Assembly: GCA_902459845.2 (NCBI GenBank) | Contig: CABPSV020000225.1 | Location: 1 to 22,130 of the forward strand | Source: Hepatocystis sp. ex Piliocolobus tephrosceles | Lineage: Eukaryota > Apicomplexa > Aconoidasida > Haemosporida > Plasmodiidae | Direction of reading: 5' to 3' | Length of the DNA: 22,130 bases | Part shown: one piece after another, positions 18,501-22,130 of the stretch | Numbering within the stretch: position 1 is the first letter of the stretch | Layout: the number at the start of each line of letters is the position of its first letter | Notes under the pieces: model-generated | Told to the model about the DNA's origin: nothing | Database searches by the model: none | The model's input: only the letters and a program-made list of their open reading frames with translations | Position numbers and translations under genes: made by a program

Positions 18501-20801
18501 TAAGAGAAACAAATTTATTAATAAACAAAGAGAGTATCATAAATAAAAGACTATTTAATGTTATTTTAAAAAGTATAACTAAAAATGATTATATAATTAA
18601 CTATTTTTTGATTGATTCAGTATATTCTTCTTATGTTAATAATGTTAATAATGTTAATAATGTTGATAGTGTTGATAATGTTAATAATGTTGATAGTGTT
18701 GATAGTATTGATAATAAAATAAAAAATATATTACTAAACACTTATATGTATAAAAATTTTATGAACATAAATTTAAAAAAAAATAAAGAAGAAGATAAAG
18801 AAAAAAATTATTATAAAGAACATTATATAAATACGCATGCCGTTATTATTGATGAATTGCCAATTTCTGAATTAGAATATTCTGAACAATTTAGAAAAAG
18901 TTGTGTCCATTCAATACAATTTATTTTTAATCGAGTAGACCATTGTAAAGATAATTATTTAAAGAGATCTACCCAACAGATGGAGCAAAAAAAAAAAACA
19001 AACAAACTATCACAATCAAGTTGTGATACAATACATCCCATGATAATTTTTATTGATTCTTTTGAACAAATAAAAACTGTTAATACATTATTAGGAATAG
19101 ATATAAACCATTCTCCTTATGTTCATTTTGTTAAATTAAAAAAAATACATCCTCCATATTTGTGTAAAACATTATCAGATAAATATTATTGTAGAATGAT
19201 TAATAAAAATAAACTTATAAAAGAGATTATTAAACTATATTCATATAATTGTAATGGTGATATTAGATCTTGTTTTAATGCCTTAGATTTATTAAGCAGA
19301 GTACCCGAAATTAATAAAATGGATCTTAATGACATTTATTATTTTTCTACTCTTTTTCAAAATGATATATTTTATTTTGTAAAAAAGGTTTTATTATGCG
19401 AAAAAACGTATGAACTACCTACTAAAAAAGATTATTCTATACAAAATGAGACTAAGTTGAATAGTATATTAAATTATCAACAGTATATTACGCCTGTTTT
19501 GAATCTAAACGATAGTAGTATAGCTACTACTACTGCTACTACTACTGATACTACTGTTACTGATACTACTACTACTGATACTACTACTACTGATACTACT
19601 ACTACTACTGCTACTAATACTACTACTACTACTACTGCTACTACTACTACTACTACTACTACCATTTCTGATGATACAAATCGTAGTAACATTTTTTATG
19701 ATAACAGTTATGAATTTTTTTTCGATGATAACTCGTTTAAGAGTGATTCCATTATACATCATCAAAAACAAGAGAATTTGTTACATAGTCATAAAGAAAT
19801 GAAAAACAAACAATATGATCAAACATATTTATCTATAAATATTGAAAACTCAAATTATGATAAAAATATGTTTTTTATACCTAAACTTAGTAATAGTATT
19901 ATAAATAATAAGGAACTAATGGGTGATATTATTAGTGATAAAAATTATAACAGTTATGAAAATCATAGTAATGATTTTACTTCTGTTTGTATCAGTTCGA
20001 ATTATAGTAATGACAGTAACATGAGCAACATTACTTGTAGTAACGATAGTACTATTGCCTGCAATAGCAATAGTATTTTTTCTTATAGTAACAGTAGTAA
20101 CAGTGGTAACATTGGTAACAGCAGTAACAGTAGTAATAATAACAGAAGTAACAGTAGTAATAATAACAGAAGTAACAGTAGTAATAATAACAGAAGTAAC
20201 AGTAGTAATAATAATAAAAATGATAATAATAGCGTAAGCTATAAAAATAATAGTAACATCTACTGTAATAAATCTCGTCCAACAAACTTAGACCAGTTTA
20301 CAATTTATAAAGAATTAGATGAAAAAGCAAATATGATGAATATATATAAAAAATTTCAAGTATTATCTTTATTAAGAGAAAATTTATTTGATTTTTATAA
20401 AAACTGGAATGACATAAGTTTATTATTTAATCATTTAAGTATTATTGATTATTCTTTTCGTGGCATTGATTGTTCTAACTATCTCATGAGAAAATCTTCT
20501 ATGAATTTTAATGACGATATTACTCATAGATTTATAAACGAACACTTTTTATTAACATATAGGTATTATATAATTTGTAATAGTAATAGTAATAGTAAAA
20601 GTAGTAGTAATAGTAGTAGTAGTAGTGGTAAAGGTAAAGAAAATGGCATTGCATTACAAAACGTGTGTATATCTGAGGACTTAAAAAAAGGTTATAAAAT
20701 AAAAAACAGTTTCAGAGACAATTTATTATTATTACAGACGAACATAAAAAATAAAAAAGAACAACAACAACAACAACAGCAACAACAACAACAACAACAG
20801 C

Positions 20802-20862
<61 letters not shown>

Positions 20863-21997
20863 GCAACAACAGCAGCAGCAGCAGATAGAATATATAAAAC
20901 AAAAAACTAATACCATGAACAACTTTTATATTTTTAAAACAGACGCTATGTATAAATACTATCATCATTTTGGTATTATACGAAAAAAATTATATTATAG
21001 ATATATAATGATTGTAATTAAAAAAGCTGATAATCGTTTAGGTAACGGATCTAATTGTATGGATGCCAATGGAAATAATGATTTTATAATTAATGAACAC
21101 GAAAATAGTTATAACAATAATGACTATGATAGTTTTTGGAATAATATCGATGGTAAAAGTGATGGTGATAGTGGTGGTGATAGTGGTGGTGATAGTGGTG
21201 GTGATAGTGGTGGTAAAAGTGGTGACAGTAGGAATGACAACTGTGACGGAAGATACAACAATAAAATAGACGAACGATACGACAATAAAATAGACGAACG
21301 ATACGACAATAAAATAGATGAACGATACGACAATAAAATAGACGAACGATACGACAATAAAATAAACGAACGATACGACAATAAAATAGACGAACGATGC
21401 GATAATAAAATATATGAAAGATACGACAATAAAAGTGATGGGAGATGTTACGAAAATAGGTATGGTAGTATAAACCGTAGTAACAATTGTTCTAGTAGTG
21501 ATAACAATAGTAACGAAAATCGTGCTATAATGAAATATACATTTTTTTTAAGCGGTAATTATGAACTGTTTTTTAGTTTGTTTCCATGTTATGTATTATT
21601 TATGATAGAATATTGGAATATTAGTTATGAGAAACAAAATAATAATATAAATAATGGTATAAATCGAAATGATTACATAAATGAAGTATATAATGAAATG
21701 TATTTAAATAAGTTTTGTGAATCACTTGATCACTTTAAACCTAATGTTATAAATAGTAATAAAAGACAAGAACATGTAAAAGAATTTATTGCATTTATTG
21801 AAACATTTATTACTCCTAAATTTATTGCTCTTTTTTTTCCTTCTTATTTACAATATTTAAAGAATGGTACGAAACAAAAACTAAATGTTAAAAACTTAAT
21901 AGGTAATGAAGCAGAATCTATACAAACTTATTTAGAAATGAAAAAACTCCTTGACTTTCATGATGTACAGTTGCATGATTATTTTTTTTACTATTAA
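15581..21997 (+). CDS. RAD17: RAD17 checkpoint clamp loader with large insertions
   Basis: A 2,138-residue single-exon protein, about three times the length of animal RAD17 (near 670-680). RAD17 with RFC2-5 loads the 9-1-1 clamp at damaged DNA in the nucleus to start ATR signalling. The N-terminus has [20 protein letters not shown], matching the family Y-x-P...EL-x-x-x-K start, though the usual leading Trp is absent. Walker A is GVPGSGKS at residues 65-72. Walker B is VIIDELP with D1091-E1092; the LP after the acids fits RAD17 rather than RFC1, Ctf18 or Elg1. [15 protein letters not shown] begins at 1226 (arginine sensor region), and [15 protein letters not shown] near 1261 matches the RAD17 LFHALGK segment. 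[20 protein letters not shown] near 1601-1625 matches the RAD17 C-terminal helix. Everything else is mostly insertion: an Asn-rich region, a Gly-Glu repeat (493-594), VNN repeats, a Thr run, poly-Gln (1728-1768) and NKIDERYD repeats. The start ATG is preceded by an A-rich leader; an upstream exon supplying the Trp cannot be excluded. Confidence 0.87.
15773..15796 (+). other. RAD17 Walker A (P-loop)
   Basis: Codes GVPGSGKS, residues 65-72, followed by TLIKYLC. All invariant P-loop positions (G-x4-GKS) are present, so ATP binding is likely retained. Confidence 0.9.
17057..17362 (+). repeat. G-rich coding repeat ([11 protein letters not shown]) inside RAD17
   Basis: Residues 493-594 consist almost entirely of Gly, Glu, Val, Ala and Thr in six-residue units such as TGEGVG, coded by 18-bp units of the form ACAGGGGAAGGAGTAGGA. 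The coding strand is nearly all G and A, with GGGG recurring about once per unit. This is by far the most GC-rich stretch in the window. No hydrophobic core or known domain is formed. Confidence 0.95.
18635..18714 (+). repeat. 9-bp coding repeat (VNN/VDN/VDS) in RAD17
   Basis: About nine copies of GTTAATAAT or GTTGATAGT-type units, coding Val-Asn-Asn, Val-Asp-Asn and Val-Asp-Ser from residue 1019. It lies about 45 residues before the Walker B segment. Confidence 0.9.
18839..18862 (+). other. RAD17 Walker B
   Basis: Codes AVIIDELP, with the acidic pair at D1091 and E1092. A hydrophobic strand followed by two acids and LP is typical of RAD17. The order of acids is DE rather than the ED of animal RAD17. 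Confidence 0.85.
19523..19663 (+). repeat. ACT trinucleotide repeat coding a Thr-rich run in RAD17
   Basis: Residues 1315-1361 are Thr with scattered Ala, Asp, Val and Asn, coded almost only by ACT. The frame-shifted and reverse readings give the serine and valine open frames on the minus strand, which are not genes. Confidence 0.95.
20130..20218 (+). repeat. 24-bp coding repeat (NNRSNSSN) in RAD17
   Basis: About three and a half copies of a 24-base unit AGTAACAGTAGTAATAATAACAGA, coding SNSSNNNR. It lies in a longer Ser/Asn-rich linker before the conserved C-terminal region. Confidence 0.9.
20762..20884 (+). repeat. Polyglutamine tract of 41 codons in RAD17
   Basis: Residues 1728-1768 are 41 Gln codons in a row, mostly CAA with a few CAG, the CAG codons being concentrated at the 3' end. 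On the minus strand this gives poly-Cys and poly-Leu frames, which are artefacts. The tract follows the conserved RAD17 C-terminal helix region, so it should not disturb the AAA+ core. Confidence 0.97.
21161..21229 (+). repeat. 12-bp coding repeat (GGDS) in RAD17
   Basis: About five copies of GATAGTGGTGGT, coding DSGG, in residues 1861-1883. The segment is acidic and glycine-rich, unlike the Asn-rich flanks. Confidence 0.9.
21251..21442 (+). repeat. 24-bp coding repeat (RYDNKIDE), eight copies, in RAD17
   Basis: Eight units of eight residues (1891-1954), coded by a 24-base unit of the type CGATACGACAATAAAATAGACGAA. Middle units are nearly identical; the outer ones diverge (NINE, KIYE, KSDG). 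The unit is charged and could form a short helix per copy. Length and register suggest recent expansion. Confidence 0.95.
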
Positions 21998-22098
21998 TAT
22001 ATGTTACTGTTACCATTTTTGTCTTTATTATGAATAGCACTGTTTTTGTAGTTACTATCGTGATTATCATTTTGCTTATATAGTTTGATTATACATTT

Positions 22099-22130
<32 letters not shown>
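21998..22130 (+). other. 3' flank of RAD17 ending in poly-T
   Basis: A/T-rich 3' flank beginning right after the TAA, ending in about 30 Ts at the right window edge. No further gene starts here. Confidence 0.6.

Noticed and set aside
20692..20968. Minus-strand poly-Cys and poly-Leu frames
   Set aside because: Reverse readings of the CAA/CAG tract that codes poly-Gln in RAD17.
21251..21442. Regular 24-bp repeats resembling a CRISPR array
   Set aside because: Repeats abut with no spacers, keep the reading frame, and are in a eukaryotic nuclear gene.
15581..21997. Alternative identity as RFC1, Ctf18 or Elg1
   Set aside because: Walker B ends DELP rather than DE-x-D, there is no BRCT or Elg1-type region, and the [15 protein letters not shown] segment is specific to RAD17.

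Overview
This window looks like nuclear DNA from a malaria parasite (Plasmodium). The evidence is extreme A+T richness, very long poly-A/poly-T and (TA)n runs between genes, asparagine- and lysine-rich low-complexity proteins, short introns with GT..AG borders, and the set of protein families present. I cannot name the species: the composition would suit P. falciparum-like or avian lineages, and no species-specific marker is visible.

Layout, left to right: (1) 1-189, a minisatellite of 14-bp and 11-bp units that runs off the left edge. (2) 548-1252, minus strand, a two-exon gene for PYM, the partner of the exon-junction proteins Mago and Y14. (3) 1253-6548, an unusually long (5.3 kb) divergent intergenic region full of homopolymers and minisatellites, including a run of 92 Ts and one more complex island near 3700-3975. 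(4) 6549-10208, plus strand, a 1,219-residue multi-pass membrane protein with a C-terminal C3HC4 RING finger, probably an E3 ubiquitin ligase. (5) 10209-11208, a tail-to-tail spacer. (6) 11209-12661, minus strand, a mitochondrial protein of the TCAIM type (DUF4460/DUF4461) whose second exon is short and easily missed. (7) 13840-14067, minus strand, a 75-residue small Tim chaperone, most like Tim10. (8) 14068-15580, a divergent spacer holding a long alternating purine-pyrimidine tract. (9) 15581-21997, plus strand, a single-exon 2,138-residue RAD17 checkpoint clamp loader, greatly enlarged by insertions. (10) 21998-22130, 3' flank ending in poly-T.

The genes belong to different processes: mRNA surveillance and EJC recycling (PYM), ubiquitination at a membrane (RING), mitochondrial biogenesis (Tim10, TCAIM-like) and DNA-damage checkpoint (RAD17). 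They do not look like a pathway cluster, which is normal for Plasmodium. No mobile element, tRNA, rRNA or CRISPR array was recognised. The most unusual object is RAD17: about 1,000 residues separate its Walker A and Walker B motifs. Its insertions include a 306-bp G-rich GEGVG-coding tract in a very A/T-rich setting, a 41-glutamine run and several other tandem repeats.
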